This document shows, piece by piece, positions 14,721 through 22,745 of a DNA stretch of 25,672 nucleotides. The stretch is taken from contig DAOUEW010000042.1 of the NCBI GenBank assembly GCA_034430275.1, positions 1 through 25,672 of the forward strand, written 5' to 3'. Origin of the DNA: JAUVXJ01 sp034430275 (lineage in GTDB: Bacteria > Chloroflexota > Anaerolineae > UBA7937 > B3-Chlor). The notes below the pieces were generated by a model. It worked only from the letters and a program-made list of their open reading frames with translations, was not told the DNA's origin and made no database searches. A program made the translations under genes and the position numbers. Each line of letters begins with the position of its first letter. The stretch's first letter is position 1.

Positions 14721-14749
14721 TTGATGTGGCTGCGGTAAGATGCTAGAAT
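14721..14749 (+). promoter_or_regulatory. Promoter of the PCMT gene
   Basis: TTGATG (14721-14726), a 17-base spacer and TAGAAT (14744-14749). Predicted start near 14756 gives a 35-base leader and rules out the in-frame start at 14740. Confidence 0.75.
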
Positions 14750-14790
14750 GGGATTGGTGGTGCGGGCGGACCACTTGGGGAGAGGCGCGA

Positions 14791-15591
14791 ATGATCAAGG
14801 GTGGGGGATGGATTCTGGTCGCAGGATCAGTATGTGCCATCTTCTTGGTCCTCGTCTTGGTTATTCTGAACTCCCAGATGCCGGCAGGACAGGGAGAACA
14901 GACTCCCAGCGCAACGTGGGCCGCTCTGGCTCCTTCGCCTACTTCGCCAGCGGCGGGAGAGGACTACTCGGCAGCAAGGAGCACGATGGTGGAGTACCAG
15001 ATTCGTCAGCGTGGTGTCCGCGACCCAAAGGTGTTGGACGCAATGGAGGCCGTGCCTCGGGACCAGTTTGTACCAGAGGACTACGTCGCGGCGGCGTACA
15101 GTGATGGTCCCCTGCCCATCGGCTGCGGTCAGACCATCTCGCAGCCGTACATTGTGGCGGTGATGACTGAGCTGCTGGAGCTGGAGCCGGGTGACAAAGT
15201 GCTAGAGATAGGAACCGGGTCCGGGTACCAGGCGGCCATTCTCGCGGAGATTACGGATGAAGTGTACACGGTCGAGATCATCCCCGAACTCGCCCAGTCG
15301 GCACGGGAGCGCTTGACCAGTCTGGGATACGATACGATCAGGGCATCCAACGCTGATGGGTACTATGGCTGGGCCGAGTTCGCCCCCTACGACGCTATCA
15401 TCGTCACCGCTGCGCCAGACCATATCCCTCAGCCTTTGGTCGAACAACTCAAAGACGGTGGGCACATGGTGATACCGGTGGGCCCAGTGGGGTGGTATCA
15501 GACACTGTGGTTGATCACGAAGGAGGATGGCGAGGCCGAGTATCACAACAAGGGAGGGGTGCAATTCGTGCCCTTGACAGGGGAGCATTGA
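14791..15591 (+). CDS. pcm: Membrane-anchored protein-L-isoaspartate O-methyltransferase
   Basis: A 266-residue PCMT, which methylates L-isoaspartyl residues in aged proteins to start their repair. The catalytic part begins near residue 58 and holds RDQFVPEDYVAAAYSDGPLPI, GCGQTISQPYIVAVM (substrate-site Ser/Thr) and the SAM motif KVLEIGTGSGYQAAIL (about 136-151), then GYYGWAEFAPYDAIIVTAA. Unusual: a single hydrophobic segment (WILVAGSVCAIFLVLVLVIL, residues 7-26) and a Pro/Ser/Thr-rich spacer of about 30 residues come first, so the enzyme is probably tethered with its domain outside the cytoplasm, or exported. Most PCMTs are soluble. ATG 14791 follows GGGGAGAGG and fits the promoter position. 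The thioesterase gene follows after 44 bases. Confidence 0.88.
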   Translation: MIKGGGWILVAGSVCAIFLVLVLVILNSQMPAGQGEQTPSATWAALAPSPTSPAAGEDYSAARSTMVEYQIRQRGVRDPKVLDAMEAVPRDQFVPEDYVAAAYSDGPLPIGCGQTISQPYIVAVMTELLELEPGDKVLEIGTGSGYQAAILAEITDEVYTVEIIPELAQSARERLTSLGYDTIRASNADGYYGWAEFAPYDAIIVTAAPDHIPQPLVEQLKDGGHMVIPVGPVGWYQTLWLITKEDGEAEYHNKGGVQFVPLTGEH

Positions 15592-15635
15592 CCATTGTTG
15601 CTCCGGGCTGATGCCGTCAGCGGATGAGGAGAGAG

Positions 15636-16055
15636 ATGAGTGACCGGTTCAAGTGTTCGTACCCGCTCAAGGTTAGATACGCGGAGGCCGATGCGCAGGG
15701 GCATGTGTTCTTCGGGAACTACTACACGTATTTCGACGAAGCGCTCCTGGAGTACATGCGAACCATTGGCTACAGCTATCCTGAGCTCCTCGACGATGGC
15801 ATGGATCTTCTCTACGTAGAATCATTGTGCCGGCACTTTGCCCCCGCCCACTTCGACGAGACGTTGAATGTGTTCGTGCGTATCGCGAGCATCGGAAATA
15901 GCAGCCTCAGCTTCGAGTTCTCCATCTACAGGGACGGATCTGAGCAACTGGTGGCCACAGGTCACATCAAGGCTGTGAACGTGGACAAGGTATCTCGCCG
16001 TCCGGAGCGCGTCCCCGAGGGATTGCGGCGCAAGGTGCAGGAGTACGAATCCTAG
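15636..16055 (+). CDS. Acyl-CoA thioesterase, 4HBT hotdog family
   Basis: A 139-residue single-hotdog protein of the YbgC/FadM-type 4-hydroxybenzoyl-CoA thioesterase family, which hydrolyses acyl-CoA thioesters. The active-site signature is RYAEADAQGHVFFGNYYTYF: the Asp before QGHV is the catalytic acid and the following Asn/Tyr pattern is typical. Substrate chain length cannot be read. ATG 15636 is preceded by GAGGAGAGAG; in-frame ATG 15624 lies inside that ribosome binding site region, so the later start is preferred. It may be co-transcribed with the PCMT gene; a new promoter follows it. Confidence 0.88.
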   Translation: MSDRFKCSYPLKVRYAEADAQGHVFFGNYYTYFDEALLEYMRTIGYSYPELLDDGMDLLYVESLCRHFAPAHFDETLNVFVRIASIGNSSLSFEFSIYRDGSEQLVATGHIKAVNVDKVSRRPERVPEGLRRKVQEYES

Positions 16056-16080
16056 CCAGGTGCCGACTCGGCTCTTCCTC

Positions 16081-16109
16081 TTGCCTCCGCCCATTGGCGC
16101 TGCTATAAT
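16081..16109 (+). promoter_or_regulatory. Promoter of the ddl pair
   Basis: TTGCCT (16081-16086), a 17-base spacer and a perfect TATAAT (16104-16109). Predicted start near 16116, about 28 bases before the first ligase gene. Confidence 0.75.
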
Positions 16110-16143
16110 GGGCGAGACTTAAGATTGAGTGTGCGGATAGGCC

Positions 16144-17193
16144 ATGTCTGTGATGCGTGTGGGTGTGGTACTGGGGGGAATCTCCGCAGAGCGAGAGGCC
16201 TCGTTGGCCAGCGGCCGGCAGGTGTGCGTGCATCTGAATCCCCAGAGGTACTCCGTGGTCCCCATCTTCATGGACCTGGAGGGACGACTGTGGCACATCC
16301 CTCACAAGCTCCTGATCCAGAACACCACGGCGGACATCCTGGCTCGCCTGAAGAGGGAATCGACGAGGGTAGCCTATGAGGAACTCCCCTCGTTGATAGA
16401 TTTCGCTTTCATTGCACTGCACGGCAAATACGGAGACGACGGCTGCGTGCAAGGGTTGTTGGAGCTTCTGGGCATACCCTACACCGGCTCAGGGGTGCTG
16501 GCCTCAGCGGTCTGTATGGACAAGTACATGGCACACAGGCTTCTGACGCAAGCCGGGGTGGAGTCAGCCCGTGAGTTGCTGGTGGGGGACCTGGACTGGG
16601 AGGAGGATCCCGAAGCTGTTCGCCAGCAGATAGTGGAGAGCGTTGGTCTGCCGTGCGTGATCAAGCCGGATAGGGAGGGTTCCAGCATTGGCGTCTCGGT
16701 GGTGAGCGAGGAGAGCGAGATCGACGAGGCTTTGAGAGAAGCTTTCTCCTGGGACAACCTGGCGCTGGTGGAGGAGCGCCTCGAAGGCTTGGAGTTCTCG
16801 TGCATCGTGCTGGGCAACGACGAACTCCAGGCCATGGTGCCCACTGAGACGGCTACCACCAATGAATACCTGACCTACGAGGACAAGTACATGCCGGGGC
16901 AGTCTCAGAAGATCACCCCTGCCCGCGTGAGCAAGGAAGTCCTGGAGAAGATACAGAGAGAGGTAGTGAAGGCCTACCGGGCCCTGGGTATGGCCAACTA
17001 TGGCAGGATCGACGGGTTCCTGGTGGACGGCAGCCGTGTACTGATCACGGATCCCAACACGTCCTCTGGCATGAACCCCTCCTCCTTCCTGTTTCACCAG
17101 GCAGCAGACATCGGTCTGAACCCAATGATGCTTTTCGACCGCATGATCGAGCTGGCCGTGGAGGCGCACGCGGCGAAGAAGGGGCCACTCTAG
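16144..17193 (+). CDS. ddl: D-Ala-D-Ala ligase paralogue, copy 1 (altered metal site)
   Basis: A 349-residue ATP-grasp ligase of the D-alanine-D-alanine ligase family, which makes the dipeptide terminus of peptidoglycan precursors. Conserved: GGISAERE (Glu16, E. coli DdlB Glu15), LHGKYGDDGCVQG, YTGSGVLASA, IKPDREGSS (Lys174, Ser180 = Ser150), TYEDKY (Tyr249 = Tyr216, the D-Ala-D-Ala-type residue) and GRIDGF (Asp290 = Asp257). Odd: the metal-binding LxExNTxPGMT loop reads LITDPNTSSGMNPSS, so Glu270 is Asp303, Pro is Ser and Thr is Asn. Asp may still bind Mg2+, but activity could be reduced or changed. ATG 16144 has only a weak ribosome binding site (ATAGG). The second ligase follows after 23 bases in the same operon. 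Confidence 0.92.
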   Translation: MSVMRVGVVLGGISAEREASLASGRQVCVHLNPQRYSVVPIFMDLEGRLWHIPHKLLIQNTTADILARLKRESTRVAYEELPSLIDFAFIALHGKYGDDGCVQGLLELLGIPYTGSGVLASAVCMDKYMAHRLLTQAGVESARELLVGDLDWEEDPEAVRQQIVESVGLPCVIKPDREGSSIGVSVVSEESEIDEALREAFSWDNLALVEERLEGLEFSCIVLGNDELQAMVPTETATTNEYLTYEDKYMPGQSQKITPARVSKEVLEKIQREVVKAYRALGMANYGRIDGFLVDGSRVLITDPNTSSGMNPSSFLFHQAADIGLNPMMLFDRMIELAVEAHAAKKGPL

Positions 17194-17216
17194 ATAAGTG
17201 TGATGGAAACACCTCT

Positions 17217-18284
17217 ATGACCAAGCAGGACGACGTCGGCAAGCTGCGCGTAGGCGTGGTGTTGGGGGGCATGTCCTCCGAGAGAGAGATCTCCCTGGAG
17301 AGCGGCCGCAACATCTACTTCAACTTGAACCCTGCCAGATACGAGCCGATCGCGATCTTCCTGGACTCGGCGGGGGCGTTTTGGGAGATTCCCCTTCAGC
17401 TTCTCGTTCAGAACACCACCGTTGACATAAGTGACCGTTTGGAGGGAGAGGGCACGAGGATTCCCTACGAGGAGCTCCGGGCGAGAGTGGACTTCGTCTA
17501 CATCGGCTTGCACGGAAAGTACGGCGAGGATGGCTGTTTGCAGGGGCTTCTGGAGTTGTTGAACGTTCCATACACCGGGTCCGGCGTGATGGGCTCGGCC
17601 ATTGGAATGGACAAGCACGTGCAGCGCAAGCTCCTGGCTGAGGCCGGCATCAGGGTGCCGAAGTACGTGGCTATATCGGAAGCCGGCTGGGGTGAACAGT
17701 CAGAGGAGATCCTTGACGTGGTGGGGGAGTCTCTCCGCTATCCTTGCGTGGTGAAACCGACTCGTGAGGGCTGTAGCACCGGCATCTCGGTAGTCCATGG
17801 ACCCGAGGGGATGGATGCGGCTTTGGAGGAGGCCTTCCTATGGGACACCACGGCGCTCGTGGAGGAAGCGCTCGTCGGGATGGAGATCACCTGCGCCGTG
17901 GTCGGCAACAGAGAGTTTACGGCGCTTCCACCCACGGAGACGATTCGCAAGGGGGACTTCCTGACCGTGGAGGAGAAGTTCCTGCCCGGAGAGGGAGAGA
18001 ACATCACCCCGGCCAGGCTTCCCGAGGAGAAGAGTAGCCAGGTCCAAGCCGTCATGGTGCAAGCCTACCGGGCCCTAGGGCTGAAGGTGTACGCTCGGAT
18101 GGATGGGTTTGTGATCGACGGCGAGGTGATCGTCACCGAGTCCAATACCTTGCCCGGCATGACGCCGTCGACCTGCATCTTCCACGAGGCTGCTGAGGCG
18201 GGGATGAGCCCGATGGAGTTCTTGGACAGAATCATCGATCTATCTTTGGAGGCGCACGCCCACAAGAAGGGGCCCCTGGCGTAG
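17217..18284 (+). CDS. ddl: D-Ala-D-X ligase paralogue, copy 2 (Phe at Tyr216 position)
   Basis: A 355-residue ATP-grasp ligase clearly duplicated from, or with, copy 1 and collinear with it. Here the metal loop is canonical (VTESNTLPGMTPST; Glu308, Asn310) and GGMSSEREIS (Glu22) and RMDGF (Asp296) are intact. Two residues of the E. coli Glu15-Ser150-Tyr216 triad differ: Ser150 is Cys186 (KPTREGCSTG) and Tyr216 is Phe255 (VEEKFLPG). A Tyr-to-Phe change at this site is known to let DdlB make D-Ala-D-lactate, and Leuconostoc ligase has Phe here naturally. I therefore infer relaxed or depsipeptide specificity, not proven. ATG 17217 is preceded by GATGGAAA, a weak site. Ends 10 bases before the convergent rph. 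Confidence 0.92.
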   Translation: MTKQDDVGKLRVGVVLGGMSSEREISLESGRNIYFNLNPARYEPIAIFLDSAGAFWEIPLQLLVQNTTVDISDRLEGEGTRIPYEELRARVDFVYIGLHGKYGEDGCLQGLLELLNVPYTGSGVMGSAIGMDKHVQRKLLAEAGIRVPKYVAISEAGWGEQSEEILDVVGESLRYPCVVKPTREGCSTGISVVHGPEGMDAALEEAFLWDTTALVEEALVGMEITCAVVGNREFTALPPTETIRKGDFLTVEEKFLPGEGENITPARLPEEKSSQVQAVMVQAYRALGLKVYARMDGFVIDGEVIVTESNTLPGMTPSTCIFHEAAEAGMSPMEFLDRIIDLSLEAHAHKKGPLA

Positions 18285-18294
18285 GCCGGGAGCC

Positions 18295-19005
18295 CTACTG
18301 GCTGTAGGCGTCTCTTTGCAGCTTGACTAGGTCGGCGATCCCCTTCTCCGCCAGTTCGAGCAGCTGATCCATCACCTCTCTGGAGAAGGCACCTTCTTCT
18401 GCTGTCCCCTGCACTTCGACGTACTTGCCTGCGGCGGTCATCACCACGTTGAAGTCCACCTGAGCTTGAGAATCCTCATCGTAGTTCAGGTCCAGCAGGA
18501 CTTCTTCCTGGACCACTCCTACACTCACCGCGGCGATGGGTGAGCCAAGCACCCTGGGTGACAGAAGTCCCCCCTTGATGAGCTTGCGCAGGGCTATGGC
18601 GAGTGCCACATAGCCACCGGTGATCGACGCGGTGCGCGTTCCACCGTCTGCCTGAATCACGTCGCAGTCGACGGTCACCGTCCGCTCGCCCAGTAGCGTC
18701 AAGTCCACGCCGGCTCGGAGGGACCGCCCAATGAGGCGACGGATCTCCTGGGTGCGATCCCTCGGGCCACGCGTCTCTCGCGGCATACGTTGATGTGTGG
18801 AGCGGGGCAGCATCCCGTACTCGGCCGTGACCCAGCCCTGGCTCTGATCGCGGAGCCAAGGCGGCACTCGCTCCTCCACACTGGCAGTGCAAATGACCCG
18901 CGTGCGCCCCACCTGTATGAGAGCAGAACCTTCTGGGTGGTCGAGGTAACCCGAGGTGATGGTCACGGGGCGCATTTCGTTGTTGGTCCGACCGTCGAAT
19001 CTCAT
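18295..19005 (-). CDS. rph: Ribonuclease PH
   Basis: A 236-residue phosphorolytic 3'-5' exoribonuclease that trims tRNA 3' ends. It starts MRFDGRTNNEMRPVTITSGY and carries GSALIQVGRTRVICTASVEE, WVTAEYGMLPRSTHQR, the phosphate/RNA-binding REIxRLIGRSLRA block (here QEIRRLIGRSLRAGVDL), TVTVDCDVIQADGGTRTASI and LDLNYDEDSQAQVDFNVVMT, all family hallmarks; length is standard. ATG 19005 has AGAGGT about 6 bases upstream; the open frame to 19233 lies within the MFS gene on the same strand and is not protein-like. It has its own promoter within the end of the upstream gene. No XTP pyrophosphatase gene follows, unlike in many genomes. Confidence 0.96.
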   Translation of the reverse strand: MRFDGRTNNEMRPVTITSGYLDHPEGSALIQVGRTRVICTASVEERVPPWLRDQSQGWVTAEYGMLPRSTHQRMPRETRGPRDRTQEIRRLIGRSLRAGVDLTLLGERTVTVDCDVIQADGGTRTASITGGYVALAIALRKLIKGGLLSPRVLGSPIAAVSVGVVQEEVLLDLNYDEDSQAQVDFNVVMTAAGKYVEVQGTAEEGAFSREVMDQLLELAEKGIADLVKLQRDAYSQ

Positions 19006-19035
19006 AGGAGACCTCTTTGGATGTTCGTCGCCAGG

Positions 19036-19064
19036 ATTATAGCTGAGCCGAGCGCTTCGGACAA
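19036..19064 (-). promoter_or_regulatory. Promoter of rph inside the MFS gene end
   Basis: Minus-strand TTGTCC (19064-19059), a 17-base spacer and a perfect TATAAT (19041-19036). The -35 and spacer encode the last residues of the upstream MFS protein, whose stop codon overlaps the -10. Confidence 0.75.
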
Positions 19065-20350
19065 TCCTCCGTCGCTTGCACTGGCCGGAGGCGACGAGGT
19101 TCCCTGAGCCGCAGCGTGGCAACGAGGCTGGCAAGCAGCCCCATGGCTGTCGCAGTGAAGAGGATGGGGTACGAGGTGCCCTCCAATAGCCATCCTCCCA
19201 GCAGAGGCGCCGCGAAGGTGAGGGTGCCGCCAAGGGTGTTATACAGCCCCACGTAGGCGGGTCTCTCCTTTGGGGGAGCGATATCGAGCACGAAGTTCAT
19301 GAAGCCCTGGACATATCCGCTGTAGTTGGCACCGATGAAGAGAAACACCAGCGCGTAGGAGTAGGCAGCGAAAACGGCCGGTGGGCGGAAGTAGTGGAAG
19401 AGCAATGCCAGCAGGGGAGGACCTAGTCCTAGCACCACCGTGAGCTGGGACACGGTCCTGCTTCCGGATCTCTCATTCAGGTAGCCCATGGCCAGGCTGG
19501 CGATCAGGCCGCCGACGACCTGGGCAGAGACGAATAGTCCGATGCTCTCGGTACCCAGGCCTAGGATGTCCGTCGCGTGAACTACGTAGAAGGGTGCGGC
19601 CAGTGCGCCGAGTGCGGCCAGGAGACGAACAGCGTTGATCAGACGAAGCTGCTCGTCGCTGCGAAGCAGACCTGCCAGTCTGGGGAGATAGACCCGCCAT
19701 GCCTCTCTCTTGTGCTTGACGTCAAGAACTGGCTCCTTCACGAAAAGGAAGCAAGCAAGCGAGACCAACAGCAGAGTGGAGGCCAAGGAAAACAACAGAC
19801 CATAGTTCTGCGGGAAGGGAGGTCCGCCGGGGCCAAGCACTCGCGCCACGACGACGCCTGCGGCCATGGACGCCAGGCCGGTAAGCACCTGTGCGGCACT
19901 GTAGAAGCGACCTCGTGTCTGGGCAGGGATGACTTTGCTGAGGATATCGAACCAGGCCACGCTCGCCAAGCCATCGAGCGTGGAGAAGGCGGTCTCTGCG
20001 AGGAAGAACACGGCCAGCAGGAGCCATGGATACCTGCTCCCGGCGATGAACATGGCCAGCGCGACCAGGAAGTACATGGGTCGCCCCAGGAACGACAGGG
20101 CAATGACCCACGGCTTCTTCCTTTTCCTGCTGCCAACGTAGTTCGCAGCTATGAGTTGTGGAAGAAGCCAGGCTCCATTGGGGATTGTGGTCGCTAGCCC
20201 GATCAGGGGGGCGAAATCTGTGATCTGATTGACGAACGAGGGAATGACGGTGGTGTAGCTGGCGAACGCCATGCCGGTGACGAAGGCCACCCAATCGCCC
20301 ACGAGGCAGGCGAAGTTGCGTCTGTAGTGCTCTTGTGTCTCGGTGATCAC
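19037..20350 (-). CDS. MFS transporter
   Basis: A 437-residue major facilitator superfamily permease with about 12 hydrophobic helices. Near the N-terminus it has NFACLVGDWVAFVTGMAFASYTTVIPSFV, a form seen in MFS proteins of unknown substrate that lack a strong canonical motif A. The loop 2-3 region is GSRKRKKPW instead. The second half ends with a basic tail (RLREPRRLRPV). The start is taken as GTG 20350, whose GTGA overlaps the stop of the alkyltransferase-like gene (4-base coupling); TTG 20362 is an alternative that adds four residues. The stop codon overlaps the promoter of rph. Confidence 0.8.
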   Translation of the reverse strand: MITETQEHYRRNFACLVGDWVAFVTGMAFASYTTVIPSFVNQITDFAPLIGLATTIPNGAWLLPQLIAANYVGSRKRKKPWVIALSFLGRPMYFLVALAMFIAGSRYPWLLLAVFFLAETAFSTLDGLASVAWFDILSKVIPAQTRGRFYSAAQVLTGLASMAAGVVVARVLGPGGPPFPQNYGLLFSLASTLLLVSLACFLFVKEPVLDVKHKREAWRVYLPRLAGLLRSDEQLRLINAVRLLAALGALAAPFYVVHATDILGLGTESIGLFVSAQVVGGLIASLAMGYLNERSGSRTVSQLTVVLGLGPPLLALLFHYFRPPAVFAAYSYALVFLFIGANYSGYVQGFMNFVLDIAPPKERPAYVGLYNTLGGTLTFAAPLLGGWLLEGTSYPILFTATAMGLLASLVATLRLREPRRLRPVQATEDCPKRSAQL

Positions 20351-20661
20351 GGAATCTGCCAACCGTATTCCTCCAGATCGATGCGCCCGCCTCTGTTGAA
20401 AACGATCCCCTCGGCTTCCAGCAGCGCTCTCTGCTCCCTGGCCCTGTACCCGTCAGGCGGGCCGCCTATGCGACCCTGCGCGTTGATGACTCTGTGCCAT
20501 GGCAAGTCCACCCCTGCTGGCGTGGAGTGTAGGGCCCAGCCCACGGTGCGTGCCCCGCGCGGATTGCCCAGATAGGCAGCGATCTGTCCGTACGTAGCCA
20601 CGCGGCCACGAGGGATCATGGCCACCACTCGATAGACCTGCTCAAAGAAACTCGTGCTCAT
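20347..20661 (-). CDS. Alkyltransferase-like protein (MGMT fold, PWHR)
   Basis: A 104-residue protein matching only the C-terminal DNA-binding domain of O6-methylguanine-DNA methyltransferase. The reactive-cysteine motif PCHRV is PWHRV here (Trp55), so it cannot accept alkyl groups. This is the defining trait of alkyltransferase-like (ATL) proteins, which bind O6-alkylguanine, bend DNA and recruit nucleotide excision repair. Also present: MIPRGRVATYGQIAAYLG with the base-flipping Tyr24, and NPRGARTVGWALH carrying the arginine-finger segment. ATG 20661 follows AGGAAGGTG. It is the first gene of a coupled pair with the MFS permease, an odd partnership. No intact ada/ogt gene is in view. Confidence 0.92.
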   Translation of the reverse strand: MSTSFFEQVYRVVAMIPRGRVATYGQIAAYLGNPRGARTVGWALHSTPAGVDLPWHRVINAQGRIGGPPDGYRAREQRALLEAEGIVFNRGGRIDLEEYGWQIP

Positions 20662-20898
20662 TCTTTCACCTTCCTGAATAGCGCTTGGCGAGCATACAGA
20701 CGACTGCCCTCGCCGATAGGCTCGGCCTGGCGACTGCCACCCTCGAAGCCCTATTTGTCAGGGTAGCGACACGCGGCACCGGGGCTCGGCAAGGTGAAGG
20801 CGCGTGCGGGGATAAGCATGTGTCGTCGGGCCGCTCGGTGCACAGACGGCCGCACTCCCGGTGTCAGACCCCAGGCGGTCTATCTTGACGCTCCCCAG

Positions 20899-22596
20899 CT
20901 ACTGCATTGTAAAGCCATACTCCGTGTGGATAACACCGTCGCCCAGTCGAAGAGTCTTATGTATCGATAATTCGCCCAACAAAGGCAGATCGTGAGAGAC
21001 CACGAGCATCGTCCCGGCATAGTCAGCCAAGGCCTCGGTCAGCCGTTCTCTCGACTGTGGGTCGAGGTTGTTCGTCGGCTCGTCGAGTAGGAGCAGATTG
21101 GCCTGGCTCAGCGCGAACTGGACCAGGAACACGCGTGCCCTTTCTCCGGCCGACAACGAGCGCATGCCGGCCAGGACATTGGCTTCCGTGAACTGGTAGT
21201 GGCTCAGTTCTCGGCGCAGGCTGGTGACGTCCATGACCACACTCTGCCTGAAGTACTCCAGCACTGAGATGTCCGGCAGGCCCTCCAACTCTTGGGGGAA
21301 GTAACCCACCACGACCCCGTGGCCAAGCTGGATCTCTCCCTCATCCGGTTCGGCGAGACCGGCCAGCATTCTCAGCAGCGTCGTCTTTCCCGAGGCGTTC
21401 GGACCGACAACCGCGATGTGCTGGCCCTTGGAGACCCGCAGAAAGAAGTCCTCGAAGAGCGTTCTGTGATAGGTCTTCTTCAGCTTGGACGCCCTGATCA
21501 CCGCATGGCCGCAGTCCGCCGGTTGCAGGTGGATCTTCAGTGGCGAAAACTGCCGTTGCTGGACGGCAGGCAGGTCGGCTAGTCGCTTCTTGAGCCTGTT
21601 GACCTGCTCGTGGTGCTTCTGAGCTGCTCGGGCGCTCTTGTGTTTGGCGGTTATCTTGTCTCGGTCTTTGGGTTGCCCAGGGCCACGCTGACTTCTCCGT
21701 GCCAGCCTGACCTGCTTCTGGATGGCGGCCTTGAGCCGCCTTCGTTCCTTGTCAGTGTGGAGCCTCTCTTTCTCCTCCATCTGCTCTTTGGCCGCTTTGT
21801 GCTCCAGGTAATCGGCATAGCTGCCGGTGTAGGTGTGGACCTTGTGGTCGTGATCGGACAGTTCGAGGACCCTGTGGGCAACCTGGCTGATGAAGCTCTC
21901 GCGGTGTCCCACGATGAGCACCGTGCCGTGGTGTCCTCTAATGGCGTCGATGAGCCACTGCCTCCCGGGCTGATCGAGATTGTTGTCAGGCTCGTCCAGC
22001 AAGAGCAGGTCCGGGTCGCCGGCCAGTGCGTGAAGCAAGAGCAGCCTGGTCTTCTGACCACCGCTCAGCGAACCGACCGGTCTGTTCTCGTCGCCGGGCG
22101 GCAGGCCCACGAAAGAGACCAAGCCTTTCTTGGCGCTGGCCCTGGCGCGATAGGCGTCTCTGGTGTGCATACGGCGAGCGAGACCGCCGGATCGGCCCAG
22201 GGGAGTTTCCCCCACGGTCCGATCGAGGGACGACTCCGGGTCGTGTACACTGACAGCCCCCGGCCAAGGCTGGAGCAAGAAATCCAGGGCTCCCGTTTGG
22301 GCCGTCAAGGCCCCGGTAGCCTGAGGCACGCAGGCCACGGTGTAGTCGGGACGTGAGGCCACGATCTCCCCTCCGTGGGGCTTGAACTGGCGGGCTAGGA
22401 TTCTCAACAGCGTCGTCTTTCCCACTCCGTTCTTCCCTACCAGACAGCTCGTCCTGGTATTGTCCAGAGTGAAGCAGGCGCTGTCAAGTATGGTTTGCGC
22501 TCCGCAGGAGAACGTCAGGTTCTCCACGCGGATGGAAAAGTGCCTTTGGCGAGCCGTGCGGGCTCGTGATGGACCATGGCCGATTATCTCCTGCAA
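20899..22596 (-). CDS. ABC-F family ATPase
   Basis: Two ABC ATPase cassettes in one soluble chain without membrane helices, typical of ABC-F translation factors that act at the ribosomal E site. Cassette 1: Walker A GKNGVGKTT (about residues 54-62), signature SLSGGQK, Walker B LLLLDEPDNNLD, switch VGHRESF. Linker of about 90 residues, charged and coiled (about 265-353; KERRRLKAAIQKQVRLARRS), the part that probes the P-site tRNA. Cassette 2: GPNASGKTT, SLSAGER, LLLLDEPTNNLD, VSHDLPL. The family includes antibiotic-resistance and housekeeping members; which type this is cannot be told. The start is uncertain: TTG 22596 (AGAAGG upstream) or GTG 22527. ATG 22577 has AGGAG 10 bases before it but is out of frame. 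Confidence 0.88.
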   Translation of the reverse strand: MQEIIGHGPSRARTARQRHFSIRVENLTFSCGAQTILDSACFTLDNTRTSCLVGKNGVGKTTLLRILARQFKPHGGEIVASRPDYTVACVPQATGALTAQTGALDFLLQPWPGAVSVHDPESSLDRTVGETPLGRSGGLARRMHTRDAYRARASAKKGLVSFVGLPPGDENRPVGSLSGGQKTRLLLLHALAGDPDLLLLDEPDNNLDQPGRQWLIDAIRGHHGTVLIVGHRESFISQVAHRVLELSDHDHKVHTYTGSYADYLEHKAAKEQMEEKERLHTDKERRRLKAAIQKQVRLARRSQRGPGQPKDRDKITAKHKSARAAQKHHEQVNRLKKRLADLPAVQQRQFSPLKIHLQPADCGHAVIRASKLKKTYHRTLFEDFFLRVSKGQHIAVVGPNASGKTTLLRMLAGLAEPDEGEIQLGHGVVVGYFPQELEGLPDISVLEYFRQSVVMDVTSLRRELSHYQFTEANVLAGMRSLSAGERARVFLVQFALSQANLLLLDEPTNNLDPQSRERLTEALADYAGTMLVVSHDLPLLGELSIHKTLRLGDGVIHTEYGFTMQ

Positions 22597-22745
22597 GAGA
22601 GCTGGCCTTCTCGTGGGCCGCCGCTCGCCGCGCCACGCATGAACGCGGCAGAGTGGCCAGAATCGTGTGCGTGTGCAGAGCCAGTCCTGCATCGCGCCCG
22701 GGAGCCAATTGTATCACTGCCAGGCATCTTCTGCGACCGGTGTCG

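Noticed and set aside
17217..18284. A VanA-type glycopeptide-resistance cluster
   Set aside because: No vanH (lactate dehydrogenase), vanX (dipeptidase) or vanRS genes are adjacent, and both ligases look like the Ddl branch; only the Phe at the specificity position is shared.
21610..22356. 248-residue plus-strand frame opposite the ABC-F gene
   Set aside because: It is the antisense shadow of conserved ABC-F motifs with GC-rich codon structure.
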